This document shows, in pieces, positions 1 to 8,171 of a stretch of DNA of 64,000 nucleotides (position 1 is the stretch's first letter; the number at the start of each line of letters is the position of its first letter). Source of the DNA: Pseudomonas sp. UBA4617. GTDB lineage: Bacteria; Pseudomonadota; Gammaproteobacteria; Pseudomonadales; Pseudomonadaceae. The notes beneath the pieces were generated by a model. It made no database searches and had not been told where the DNA came from. It was given only the letters and a program-made list of their open reading frames with translations. Position numbers and translations under genes: made by a program. The stretch spans positions 32,577 through 96,576 of the forward strand of contig NZ_DGIR01000018.1 of the NCBI RefSeq assembly GCF_002386445.1, written 5' to 3'.

Positions 1-61
1 CCTACAGGAATAACGCCCGCTTTGAACATGTGAGCAAGACAGTTGCTCCAAGGGCGCAGGG

Positions 62-748
62 TTATTTCGCGATGCTGGACAGTACCCGCTGCCAGTCGGG
101 TTCGTTCAAGCGCCCGAGGATGCGCGCCTGGCCATTGCCATCGACCGAGACGAACAGCGCGCTGGCGTACCCACTTTCACGCTCGCCACCCACCACCTTT
201 TGCTGGCGGGCAAAATAGTCGATGCAACCATTGTGGGTCACCAGCACCAGGTTATGCCCGGGCCGCTTGCGTGCCATCGCTTCCCGAGCGAACTGGCTGT
301 CACACCCCTCCAGCCAATCCTCACTGGCCACCGCCTGGCCAAGAATGAAATGCGCGGTCTGCCGCGTGCGCAGTTTCGGGCTGCTGAGCATATCGGCGTT
401 GGCCAGGCCCAACTGCTGCAGCCCCTGGCCAACCCGGCTGGCGGCCTGGCTGCCGGCCACGGTGATACCGGTGGGGTCGTCCAGGCATGGCCCGGGGGCG
501 CTGTCGCAGCGCTCGGCGTGACGAATCATCACGATCACCGCACCGTCGGCCCAGTCCTGCAGCAGGCCGCTATCGCTCAGTTGTTGCCCGTTGCCAAGGT
601 CCACGATATGCGTCCTCGTCGCCAGCCAGGTGGTCAATGCCGCCACGACCATGCACAGGCCAAGTGCGGCGCCGAGGGTTTTGCGGGTCAGGCGTCGCTT
701 GCGCCGGGCGTGGATGGCAGGGTGCCCCAGGGTGTTGCTCGATAGCAT
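62..748 (-). CDS. Histidine phosphatase family protein, membrane-anchored
   Basis: Encodes about 228 aa. A basic N-terminus is followed by one hydrophobic segment (about residues 22-42), then a phosphoglycerate-mutase-like domain. The catalytic RHAE motif follows VIVMI, and a second conserved histidine lies in VLVTHNGC near the C-terminus. Known family members are phosphohistidine-dependent phosphatases acting on small phosphorylated molecules or phosphoproteins; the substrate here is unknown. The start at 748 is chosen because ACGGAG sits about 7 nt upstream. The reading frame is open to 940 but would then overlap the divergent acetyltransferase gene. The anchor suggests a periplasm-facing domain, which is inference. 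Confidence 0.8.
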   Translation of the reverse strand: MLSSNTLGHPAIHARRKRRLTRKTLGAALGLCMVVAALTTWLATRTHIVDLGNGQQLSDSGLLQDWADGAVIVMIRHAERCDSAPGPCLDDPTGITVAGSQAASRVGQGLQQLGLANADMLSSPKLRTRQTAHFILGQAVASEDWLEGCDSQFAREAMARKRPGHNLVLVTHNGCIDYFARQQKVVGGERESGYASALFVSVDGNGQARILGRLNEPDWQRVLSSIAK

Positions 749-929
749 GCGTGGCTCCGTTGGCATGGCCGCGCCTGGCGCGGCGGTGAATGGCGGCATA
801 CTGTCAGGCCGCCTGTCGGGTGGCGGTGAAGGCCATGTGAAAATTGCATTCCGGTGTGCACTGGCTAGGTGAAAGCCACGCCCGCGCCTACGCTGTAAAC
901 TGCAAGACAGAAAAACCGGAGCACGCCTC

Positions 930-1499
930 ATGACCCCCATCCTGCAACTGGAAAGCGCACGCCTGGTGCTGCGCCAATGGCGCGACGAAGACCTGCGCGA
1001 GTTCGCCGCGATGTGCGCCGACCCGCAGGTGATGCGCTACTTCCCGGCGCCGCTGACCCGCCTGGAGGCAGCTGCGCTGATCGGCCGCGTGCGCGGTCAT
1101 TTCAACGAATACGGCTTCGGCTTGTGGGCGCTGGAGCGCAAGGACAGCGGTGCATTCATTGGTATGACCGGGCTGTTGCATGTCGGCTTCGATGCTGATT
1201 TCACACCGGCAGTGGAAATCAGCTGGCGCCTGGCACGCCGCCACTGGGGCCTGGGCTTTGCCAGTGAGGCAGCGTGGACCTGCCTGCGTTGTGCTTTCGC
1301 CCAGTTGCGCCTGGAGGAGGTGGTGTCGTTCACTAGCGAGAGCAACCTGCCGTCACAGAAGGTCATGCAGGCCATCGGCATGCAACAGGACCTGGACGGC
1401 AGTTTCCGGCACCCCCGCCTGCCTGTGGGCCACCCGCTGCGTCCGCATGTGCTGTACCGCATCGACCGCGCTCACTGGGAGCAGACCCTGCGCGCCTGA
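930..1499 (+). CDS. GNAT family N-acetyltransferase (RimJ/RimL-like)
   Basis: Encodes 189 aa with the features of the RimJ/RimL branch of GNAT acetyltransferases: an N-terminal LESARLVLRQW strand, an EISWRLARRHWGLGFASEA acetyl-CoA loop and a SxxVMQAIGM segment near the end. These enzymes transfer acetyl from acetyl-CoA to an N-terminal amine or a small molecule; the substrate cannot be told. The gene stands alone, divergent from the histidine phosphatase, and is followed about 95 nt later by tesB. Confidence 0.88.
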   Translation: MTPILQLESARLVLRQWRDEDLREFAAMCADPQVMRYFPAPLTRLEAAALIGRVRGHFNEYGFGLWALERKDSGAFIGMTGLLHVGFDADFTPAVEISWRLARRHWGLGFASEAAWTCLRCAFAQLRLEEVVSFTSESNLPSQKVMQAIGMQQDLDGSFRHPRLPVGHPLRPHVLYRIDRAHWEQTLRA

Positions 1500-1594
1500 A
1501 TGCATGGCCATGCCCGGCACCAATGACAAACCCTGTATCATTTGCCCTCATAACAGTGCTGTTGAGACGTGTTGCCTTGCTAGGAGAACCCCCG

Positions 1595-2464
1595 ATGAGT
1601 CATGTGTTGGACGACCTGGTCGACCTGTTGAGCCTCGAGTCCATCGAGGAGAACCTGTTCCGTGGACGCAGCCAGGACCTGGGCTTCCGCCAGTTGTATG
1701 GCGGCCAAGTGCTCGGCCAGTCGTTGTCGGCAGCCAGCCAGACGGTTGAAGACGCACGCCACGTACATTCGTTGCATGGTTATTTCCTGCGTCCTGGCGA
1801 TGCCAGCCTGCCGGTGGTGTATTCGGTGGATCGCGTGCGTGATGGTGGCAGCTTCAGCACGCGACGGGTGACGGCGATCCAGAAAGGCCAGACCATCTTC
1901 ACCTGCAGTGCCTCGTTCCAGTACGACGAGGAGGGTTTCCAGCACCAGGCACCAATGCCTGAGGTGGTCGGCCCGGAAAACCTGCCCAGTGAGGTCGAGC
2001 TGGCCCGGGCCATGGCCGACCAGTTACCCGAGCGCATTCGTGACAAGGTGCTGTGCGCCAAGCCGATCGAGATTCGCCCGGTCACCGAGCGCGACCCGTT
2101 CAACCCCAAGCCTGGCGACCCGGTGAAGTACGCCTGGTTCCGCGCCGACGGCAACCTGCCCGACATTCCGGCCCTGCACAAATACCTGCTGGCCTACGCC
2201 TCGGACTTCGGCCTGCTGACCACCGCACTGCTGCCGCATGGCAAATCGGTGTGGCAGCGCGACATGCAGATCGCCAGCCTCGACCATTCGCTGTGGTTCC
2301 ACGGCAACCTGCGCGCCGATGAGTGGCTGCTGTATGCCACCGATAGCCCCTGGGCGGGCAATGCCCGAGGCTTCTGCCGCGGCAACATCTTCAACCAGGC
2401 CGGGCAACTGGTGGCATCGTCGTGCCAGGAAGGCCTGATTCGCCATCGCAAGGATTGGGCATGA
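1595..2464 (+). CDS. tesB: Acyl-CoA thioesterase II
   Basis: Encodes 289 aa, the usual TesB length, with the double hot-dog fold signature regions (FRGRSQDLGF, GGQVLGQSL, DHSLWFHG). TesB hydrolyses acyl-CoA to free fatty acid and CoA in the cytoplasm. Of the E. coli catalytic triad, Asp204 (YASDFG) and Gln278 (SSCQEG) are present, while the Thr228 position is Ser (IASLDHS), a conservative change that keeps a hydroxyl. The start at 1595 has AGGAG about 9 nt upstream. The stop codon overlaps the start of the following HAD gene (ATGA), so the two are translationally coupled. Confidence 0.93.
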   Translation: MSHVLDDLVDLLSLESIEENLFRGRSQDLGFRQLYGGQVLGQSLSAASQTVEDARHVHSLHGYFLRPGDASLPVVYSVDRVRDGGSFSTRRVTAIQKGQTIFTCSASFQYDEEGFQHQAPMPEVVGPENLPSEVELARAMADQLPERIRDKVLCAKPIEIRPVTERDPFNPKPGDPVKYAWFRADGNLPDIPALHKYLLAYASDFGLLTTALLPHGKSVWQRDMQIASLDHSLWFHGNLRADEWLLYATDSPWAGNARGFCRGNIFNQAGQLVASSCQEGLIRHRKDWA

Positions 2465-3051
2465 GCCTGGGTGAGGTCCGCAACTGGGTGTTCGACATGG
2501 ACGGCACCCTGACCGTGGCCGTGCATGATTTCGCTGCCATCCGCGTGGCGCTGGACATCCCGGCCGAGCACGACATCCTCACTCACCTGGCGGCCCTGCC
2601 GGCGGACGAAGCGGCGGCCAAGCATGCCTGGCTGCTGGAGCACGAGCGCGACCTGGCGGTCGCTTCCACGGCTGCCACCGGGGCGGTGGAGCTGGTGCGC
2701 GAACTGGCCGAGCGGGGTTGTCGACTGGGCATTCTGACCCGCAATGCCCGCGAGCTTGCGCATGTGACGCTGGAGGCCATCGGCCTGGCTGACTGCTTCC
2801 CGGTCGAGCACATTCTCGGGCGCGACGAAGCAGCGCCCAAGCCGAGCCCGGACGGGTTGTTGAAAATCGCCAGTGCCTGGGGTGTGGCAGCCCATGAGCT
2901 GGTGATGGTGGGGGATTATCGGTTCGACCTGGATTGTGGGCGTGCAGCAGGAGCGCGCACGGTGCTGGTGAACTTGCCGGACAACCCATGGCCGGAACTG
3001 GTGGACTGGCATGCGGCCGACTGCCGGGCATTGAAGGTGATGCTGGGCTGA
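2461..3051 (+). CDS. HAD-superfamily hydrolase, subfamily IA
   Basis: Encodes 196 aa with HAD motif I (VFDMDGT, nucleophile Asp12 and Asp14), motif II (GILTRN), the motif III lysine (PKPSPDG) and motif IV (MVGDYRFDLDCG). This is a haloacid-dehalogenase-fold phosphatase with a small helical cap, similar to phosphoglycolate-phosphatase-like proteins. It starts in the 4-nt ATGA overlap with tesB, so the two are co-translated. The substrate is unknown; clearing a phosphorylated by-product is a generic guess. Confidence 0.88.
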   Translation: MSLGEVRNWVFDMDGTLTVAVHDFAAIRVALDIPAEHDILTHLAALPADEAAAKHAWLLEHERDLAVASTAATGAVELVRELAERGCRLGILTRNARELAHVTLEAIGLADCFPVEHILGRDEAAPKPSPDGLLKIASAWGVAAHELVMVGDYRFDLDCGRAAGARTVLVNLPDNPWPELVDWHAADCRALKVMLG

Positions 3052-3068
3052 GTTTTCGTGTCGCCTGT

Positions 3069-3167
3069 GCGGGCTTCTTCGCGGGTAAACCCGCTCCCAC
3101 AGGGCCCGCGCCGAGCTCAAGCCCAGCACTCAACCTGTGGGAGCGGGTTAACCCGCGTAGAGGCCGG
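3069..3167. repeat. REP pair, inverted (putida type)
   Basis: Two copies of a REP element lie in opposite orientation. The first contains TTCGCGGGTAAACCCGCTCC, the second its near-reverse complement at 3134-3167. They fill the gap between the HAD gene and the MDR oxidoreductase. Copies of the same class occur at 26475, 33188 and, more diverged, at 24110 and 62194. Confidence 0.85.
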
Positions 3168-3216
3168 ACCTGTCTATGCTGAACCCCAATCTATTCCCTG
3201 AACGGAGACCCTACCC

Positions 3217-4227
3217 ATGACCAGCAAGGCCATTTACGTACAACCTGGCGGCGGCTACGACAAGGTCGAAGTCGGCAGCTACGAGGCCCCTGCACCCCAG
3301 GCAGGCGAGATCACCGTTCGCCTGCACGCCAGCTCCCTCAACTACCACGACTTTGCCGTGGTCAGCGGCATGTGGGGGCCGAGCGAGCGGCGCATTCCGA
3401 TGGCCGATGGCGCGGGTGAGGTAGTCGCAGTGGGTAGCGGTGTCAGCGAGTTCCAGGTCGGCGACAATGTGGTCAGCACCTTCTTCCCCGACTGGCTCGA
3501 TGGCCAGGCCAATGTCGAAGGCTTCGCCAGGGTGCCGGGCGATGGTATCGATGGTTATGCCCGTGAACAGGTCACTGCCCGCGCCAGCGCCTTCACCCAG
3601 GCGCCGAAGGGCTTCAGCCACGCCGAAGCCGCCACCCTGACCACCGCCGGCCTCACCGCCTGGCGTGCGCTGATGAGCGACGACCACCTCAAGCCCGGCG
3701 ATACGGTGCTGGTGCAAGGAACCGGTGGCGTGTCGATCTTCGCCCTGCAGTTCGCCAAGCTCGCCGGCGCCACGGTGATTGCCACCTCGTCCAGCGACGT
3801 CAAGCTCGAGCGCCTGAAGGCACTGGGAGCGGACCATCTGATCAATTACAAAAGCACTCCGGCCTGGGGTGAGAAAGCGCGCGAGCTGACCGGCAACCGC
3901 GGCGTCGATCATGTGATCGAAGTGGGTGGCCCGGCGACACTGGAACAGTCGATGATTGCCGCGCGTATTGGTGGGCATGTGTCGTTGATCGGTATCCTCA
4001 CGGGTGTTGCCGGGCAGTTGCCGCTGGTACAGGCGCTGGTGCGGCAGATTCGCCTGCAGGGCGTGCTGGTGGGCAGCCGCGCCCAGCAGCAGGCCATGGT
4101 GCGGGCGATCGATGCCAATGGCTTGCGGCCGGTGGTGGACAAACATTTCGAGCTGGAACAGATCGTCGAGGCGTTTCGCTACCAGGAAAGCAACCGGCAT
4201 TTCGGCAAGATCTGCCTGACCTGGTAG
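3217..4227 (+). CDS. Zinc-independent MDR family NAD(P)-dependent oxidoreductase
   Basis: Encodes 336 aa of the medium-chain dehydrogenase/reductase superfamily. A GroES-like N-terminal domain (ASSLNYHDFAVVSG) is followed by a Rossmann domain with the motif GTGGVSIFALQFAKLAGA and a C-terminal stretch ending GKICLTW. The structural and catalytic zinc cysteines of classical alcohol dehydrogenases are missing, so it fits the quinone-oxidoreductase/enoyl-reductase-like branch. Substrate unknown. It is a single gene flanked on both sides by REP elements. Confidence 0.85.
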   Translation: MTSKAIYVQPGGGYDKVEVGSYEAPAPQAGEITVRLHASSLNYHDFAVVSGMWGPSERRIPMADGAGEVVAVGSGVSEFQVGDNVVSTFFPDWLDGQANVEGFARVPGDGIDGYAREQVTARASAFTQAPKGFSHAEAATLTTAGLTAWRALMSDDHLKPGDTVLVQGTGGVSIFALQFAKLAGATVIATSSSDVKLERLKALGADHLINYKSTPAWGEKARELTGNRGVDHVIEVGGPATLEQSMIAARIGGHVSLIGILTGVAGQLPLVQALVRQIRLQGVLVGSRAQQQAMVRAIDANGLRPVVDKHFELEQIVEAFRYQESNRHFGKICLTW

Positions 4228-4251
4228 CTATGCCTGCAAGGCTTTTGTGCA

Positions 4252-4358
4252 GGAGCGGCCTTGCGTCGCGATGGGCTGCCTGGCAGCCCCTCGGTTTCCG
4301 CACGGAAGCTGAAAACCGGAGGCCGCTTTGCGACCCTCTCGCGACGCGAGGCCGCTCC
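4252..4358. repeat. REP-like inverted pair (second class)
   Basis: Two 20-nt arms (4252-4271 and 4339-4358) are inverted copies matching at 19 of 20 positions; both contain GGAGCGGCC or its complement next to a GCG-TCGCGA core. This class differs from the GCGGGTAAACCCGC class and recurs at 17173-17291. It lies between the convergent ends of the MDR gene and the FadR-type regulator. Confidence 0.75.
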
Positions 4359-4371
4359 ACCGGGGAAGGTG

Positions 4372-5079
4372 TCATGCCTGTTCGGCCAGCAGGCGATCGC
4401 GGCTATTGGACAGATGCAGACAGATGGCTGCCCGCGCCGCGTCCGGGTCTCGCCGGCGAATGGCATTGAGGATCGCCTCATGTTCGAGGTTGGCCAGGTA
4501 CGCCTGGCGCGCCAGCTTCGCCCCGCTGCGCTCAGCTAAAGCCATACGGTTGCGTGGAATCAGGCCACTGCCCAGCTGCAGCAGCATCTCGGTGAAATAC
4601 AGGTTGCCGGTGGCCTCGGCAATCAACAGGTGAAAGCGCCGGTCGGCCTCGATGCAGCTGTCGCCGGCGGCGGCCAGGTCCTGGTAGTCATCCAGCGCCT
4701 GGCGCATGCGTGCCAGGTGCCCATCATCACGGCGCAGCGCGGCCAGGGCGGCAGCCTGGCTTTCCAGGCCAATGCGCAGTTCCAGCAGGTCGCGCACATT
4801 TGCCGCGCTTTCCGCAGCGATGCGCAGGCCAGCCTGGGCCTGGCGCTCCATCACGAAGGTACCGATACCGTGGCGTGGTTCCACCAGCCCCGACGCCTGC
4901 AGTTTCGACAAGGCTTCGCGGACCACGGTGCGGCTGACCCCGTGCTCGCGTACCAGGGTGTTCTCCGAGGGCAGTTTGTCGCCTGGCCTGAAGGTACCCA
5001 GCAAAATCTGCTGGGTCAGGCTGGAGACCAGGTCGTGGGCACGGCTGTGGCCATGCTTGCGCAGGCGTTCGGGTTCCAT
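4372..5079 (-). CDS. FadR/GntR-family regulator (FCD domain) of the glucarate locus
   Basis: Encodes 235 aa. An N-terminal winged helix (LPSENTLVREHGVSRTVVREALSKLQASGLV, about residues 37-67) is followed by an all-helical FCD ligand-binding domain with the metal-binding-type region DRRFHLLIAEATGN. It lies divergent from an MFS transporter and glucarate dehydratase, so it probably represses them and is relieved by a sugar diacid or a breakdown product; that role is inferred from position. Two TTGT-N3-ACAA dyads lie in the shared intergenic region, one 23 nt from this start codon, which suggests autoregulation. Confidence 0.87.
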   Translation of the reverse strand: MEPERLRKHGHSRAHDLVSSLTQQILLGTFRPGDKLPSENTLVREHGVSRTVVREALSKLQASGLVEPRHGIGTFVMERQAQAGLRIAAESAANVRDLLELRIGLESQAAALAALRRDDGHLARMRQALDDYQDLAAAGDSCIEADRRFHLLIAEATGNLYFTEMLLQLGSGLIPRNRMALAERSGAKLARQAYLANLEHEAILNAIRRRDPDAARAAICLHLSNSRDRLLAEQA

Positions 5080-5101
5080 GATTTCATCCGTTGCGGTCTG
5101 T

Positions 5102-5116
5102 ACTTGTATGACAAGT
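5102..5116. promoter_or_regulatory. Putative FadR-type operator 1
   Basis: ACTTGTATGACAAGT is a perfect dyad with 6-bp arms and a 3-bp centre. It fits the TTGT-N3-ACAA form common for FadR-subfamily repressors and lies just upstream of the regulator's start codon. Confidence 0.6.
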
Positions 5117-5230
5117 TAATGGATAGAAAAATTTTTTGCTGGTTTTTGCACTGCTCAAGGCGCTCCATAGCGTGACAATTACCGCACGTTTTCGACAATA
5201 TTGTATTTTGCCAGCTTGTATGTTGCCATT

Positions 5231-5260
5231 TTGACGACGTTTCTGATCTTGTCGTACAAC
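5231..5260 (+). promoter_or_regulatory. Candidate sigma-70 promoter for the glucarate permease operon
   Basis: TTGACG (5231-5236), an 18-nt spacer and TACAAC (5255-5260) lie about 80 nt upstream of the permease start. The -10 box overlaps operator 2. Confidence 0.5.
5249..5259. promoter_or_regulatory. Putative FadR-type operator 2
   Basis: TTGTCGTACAA has the same half-sites as operator 1 (5102-5116) and overlaps the candidate -10 box of the permease promoter, a position suited to repression. Confidence 0.55.
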
Positions 5261-5340
5261 TGCGCTGCGCATATGCTCCAGCCCACTGTCATGTCAGACA
5301 ACTCCGCCCCGCACAAAAACAATTAGTGGGAGATCCGCAA

Positions 5341-6693
5341 GTGAACGATACCCTCGCTCCGTCGACCCGGAATGAAGGCGACGCCCTGGCCAGCGCCGTG
5401 GCCAAGGTCAAGCGCCACGTCCTGCCGCTGTTCGTCATCATGTTCATCGTCAACTACCTTGACCGCGTCAACATTGGCTTCGTCCGCCCCCATCTGGAGA
5501 GCGACCTGGGCATCAGTGCCGCAGCCTATGGCCTGGGTGCCGGGTTGTTCTTCATCGGTTACGCGTTGTTCGAGGTGCCATCGAACATGCTGCTGCAGAA
5601 GGTCGGCGCGCGCCTATGGCTGACCCGCATCATGTTCACCTGGGGGCTGGTGGCTACGGCCATGGCCTTCGTGCAGAACGAAACCCAGTTCTACGTGCTG
5701 CGCTTTCTGCTCGGCGTAGCCGAAGCGGGCTTCTTCCCCGGGGTGATCTACTACTTCACCCGCTGGCTGCCTGCCGCCGAGCGCGGCAAGGCCATTGCCA
5801 TCTTCCTCAGTGGTTCGGCGCTGGCCTCGTTGATTTCCGGGCCGCTGGCCGGGGCGCTGATGCAGCTTCAGGGCCTGGGCATGCATGGCTGGCAATGGAT
5901 GCTGTTCATCGAAGGCATGGCCTCGGTGGCGCTGTGTTTCTTCGTGTTCTTCTGGCTCGACTCCAGGCCACAGGATGCCAAGTGGCTGAGCCAGGCCGAG
6001 CAGGACGCGTTGGTGGCCGCCATTGACCAGGAGCAGCGTGAGCGCGAAGCCGTCGCGGTGGTCAGGCCATCGGCCTGGAGCCTGCTCAAGGACCGCCAGA
6101 TCCTGCTGTTCTGCCTGATCTACTTCTGCATCCAGCTGACCATCTACGCCGCCACCTTCTGGCTGCCAAGTATCATCAAGCGCATGGGCGACCTCAGCGA
6201 CCTGCAGGTCGGCTTCTTCAACTCGATCCCCTGGCTGATCTCGATCCTGGCCATGTATGCCTTCGCCGCCGGCTCCGCGCGCTGGAAATCCCAGCAGGCC
6301 TGGGTGGCGGGGGCGCTGGTGGTCGCCGCCATCGGCATGTTCATGTCCACCACCGGTGGGCCGGTGTTCGCCTTTGTTGCGGTGTGCTTTGCGGCGATCG
6401 GGTTCAAGTCGGCTTCTTCGCTGTTCTGGCCGATCCCGCAGGGTTACCTGGATGCACGCATCGCCGCAGCGGTGATCGCCCTGGTCAACTCGGTCGGCAA
6501 CCTCGGCGGCTTCGTCGCCCCCACCACCTTCGGCCTGCTGGAACAGCAGACCGGGTCGATCCAGGGCGGCTTGTACGGCCTGGCGGTGACCTCGGTGCTG
6601 GCCGCCATTGCCGTGTTCTTCGTACGCACGCGCCCGAAGGGCGCCCCTTCCGACGACCTCAAGGCACCTTCGGCCTTGGGCCAGAGCCACTGA
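5341..6693 (+). CDS. MFS transporter, probable D-glucarate/galactarate permease
   Basis: Encodes about 450 aa with roughly 12 membrane segments. It shows the anion:cation symporter (phthalate permease/GudP) family signature near the N-terminus (NYLDRVNIGFVRPHLESDLG) and a long central cytoplasmic loop (about residues 195-240). The start is GTG at 5341, preceded by GGGAG with 8-nt spacing; an in-frame GTG at 5326 lacks such a site. It precedes the glucarate dehydratase by 19 nt in the same operon, so uptake of hexarates is the likely role. Confidence 0.85.
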   Translation: MNDTLAPSTRNEGDALASAVAKVKRHVLPLFVIMFIVNYLDRVNIGFVRPHLESDLGISAAAYGLGAGLFFIGYALFEVPSNMLLQKVGARLWLTRIMFTWGLVATAMAFVQNETQFYVLRFLLGVAEAGFFPGVIYYFTRWLPAAERGKAIAIFLSGSALASLISGPLAGALMQLQGLGMHGWQWMLFIEGMASVALCFFVFFWLDSRPQDAKWLSQAEQDALVAAIDQEQREREAVAVVRPSAWSLLKDRQILLFCLIYFCIQLTIYAATFWLPSIIKRMGDLSDLQVGFFNSIPWLISILAMYAFAAGSARWKSQQAWVAGALVVAAIGMFMSTTGGPVFAFVAVCFAAIGFKSASSLFWPIPQGYLDARIAAAVIALVNSVGNLGGFVAPTTFGLLEQQTGSIQGGLYGLAVTSVLAAIAVFFVRTRPKGAPSDDLKAPSALGQSH

Positions 6694-6712
6694 TGACTGC
6701 GAGACAACAACC

Positions 6713-8068
6713 ATGAATCTGCAGACAACCCCCGCCACCCACATCGACACCCCGGTGGTCACCGACCTGCGCGTCGTCCCTGTCGCCGGCCATGACAGCA
6801 TGCTGCTTAACCTCAGTGGTGCGCATGGCCCGTTCTTCACCCGCAACGTGGTGGTATTGCGCGACAGTGCTGGCAATACCGGCCTGGGCGAAGTGCCCGG
6901 TGGCGAGAAGATTCGCCAGACCCTGGAAGACGCCCGCAGCCTGGTGCTCGGCCAGCCGATCGGCCATTACCAGCGCGTGCTCAATGCCATGCGCCAGACC
7001 TTCGCTGGCCGCGACTCGGCCGGGCGTGGCCTGCAAACCTTCGACCTGCGCGTTACCGTGCATGCGGTAACCGCCATGGAGTCGGCGCTGCTCGACCTGC
7101 TCGGCCAGCACCTGAACGTGCCGATGGCGGCACTACTGGGCGAAGGGCAGCAACGCGACGCGGTGAAGATGCTCGGCTATCTGTTCTACATTGGTGACCG
7201 TCGGCAGACCAACCTGGCCTACCGCAACGAAGCCGACAGCGAGGATGATTGGTTTCGCCTGCGCCACGAAACAGCGCTGACCGCCGACGCGGTGGTACGC
7301 CTGGCCGAGGCCGCCGAGGCGCGTTACGGCTTCAGCGATTTCAAGCTCAAGGGCGGGGTGCTGCGTGGCGAGGAAGAAATGGAAGCGGTGACGGCCCTGG
7401 CCGAACGCTTCCCGCAAGCGCGCATCACCCTCGACCCGAACGGCGCCTGGTCGTTGCAGCAGGCCATTGCCCTGTGCCGCGACAAGCACGCTGTGCTGGC
7501 TTACGCCGAGGACCCGTGTGGTGCCGAGGACGGTTATTCGGGCCGCGAAGTGATGGCTGAATTCCGCCGCGCTACCGGCTTGCCGACAGCCACCAACATG
7601 ATCGCCACCGATTGGCGGCAGATGGGCCACGCGATCCAGTCGCAGGCGGTTGACATTCCATTGGCCGACCCGCATTTCTGGACCTTGCAGGGCTCGGTGC
7701 GGGTGGCGCAGATGTGCAACGACTGGGGCCTGACCTGGGGTTCGCACTCCAACAACCACTTCGATATTTCGCTGGCGATGTTCACCCAGGTGGCGGCGGC
7801 AGCGCCGGGCGAGATCACCGCAATCGACACCCACTGGATCTGGCAGGACGGCCAGCGACTGACTCGCGAGCCGCTGCGCATCGTCGATGGCCATGTACGT
7901 GTGCCGGCGCGGCCAGGGCTGGGGGTGGAGCTGGACGAAGCGCAATTGGCCAAGGCTCATGAGTGCTACCGCAACATGGGCCTGGGCGCGCGCGATGACA
8001 GCGTAGCGATGCAGTTCCTGATTCCCGGCTGGCGCTTTGATAACAAGCGGCCCTGCCTGGTGCGTTAA
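6713..8068 (+). CDS. gudD: Glucarate dehydratase
   Basis: Encodes 451 aa of the enolase superfamily. It dehydrates D-glucarate to 5-keto-4-deoxy-D-glucarate in the cytoplasm, the first step of glucarate use. Residues corresponding to the E. coli active site are all present with a constant 6-residue shift: Lys213 (FKLKGG), Asp241 and Asn243 (DPNGAW), Glu266 (AEDPC), Asn295 (TATNM), His345 (WGSHSNNHF) and Asp372 (AIDTHW). The following pathway enzymes (kdgD, ketoglutarate semialdehyde dehydrogenase) are not in the window. The ribosome-binding site before ATG 6713 is weak, suggesting coupling to the permease gene. Confidence 0.94.
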   Translation: MNLQTTPATHIDTPVVTDLRVVPVAGHDSMLLNLSGAHGPFFTRNVVVLRDSAGNTGLGEVPGGEKIRQTLEDARSLVLGQPIGHYQRVLNAMRQTFAGRDSAGRGLQTFDLRVTVHAVTAMESALLDLLGQHLNVPMAALLGEGQQRDAVKMLGYLFYIGDRRQTNLAYRNEADSEDDWFRLRHETALTADAVVRLAEAAEARYGFSDFKLKGGVLRGEEEMEAVTALAERFPQARITLDPNGAWSLQQAIALCRDKHAVLAYAEDPCGAEDGYSGREVMAEFRRATGLPTATNMIATDWRQMGHAIQSQAVDIPLADPHFWTLQGSVRVAQMCNDWGLTWGSHSNNHFDISLAMFTQVAAAAPGEITAIDTHWIWQDGQRLTREPLRIVDGHVRVPARPGLGVELDEAQLAKAHECYRNMGLGARDDSVAMQFLIPGWRFDNKRPCLVR

Positions 8069-8097
8069 AAGCAGGTGCAGGCCTGGTGTTGAGAAAT

Positions 8098-8121
8098 CAG
8101 CCCTGCAACCAGGGCTGTTTT
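8098..8121 (+). terminator. Rho-independent terminator after gudD
   Basis: CAGCCCTG and CAGGGCTG form an 8-bp stem around CAAC, followed by TTTT. It lies 30 nt after gudD, before the convergent decarboxylase. Confidence 0.75.
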
Positions 8122-8171
8122 CGAAAGCCGCAGCAGGCCGTACCCGTGGGGAACGGCCGTTGCCGATAAAT

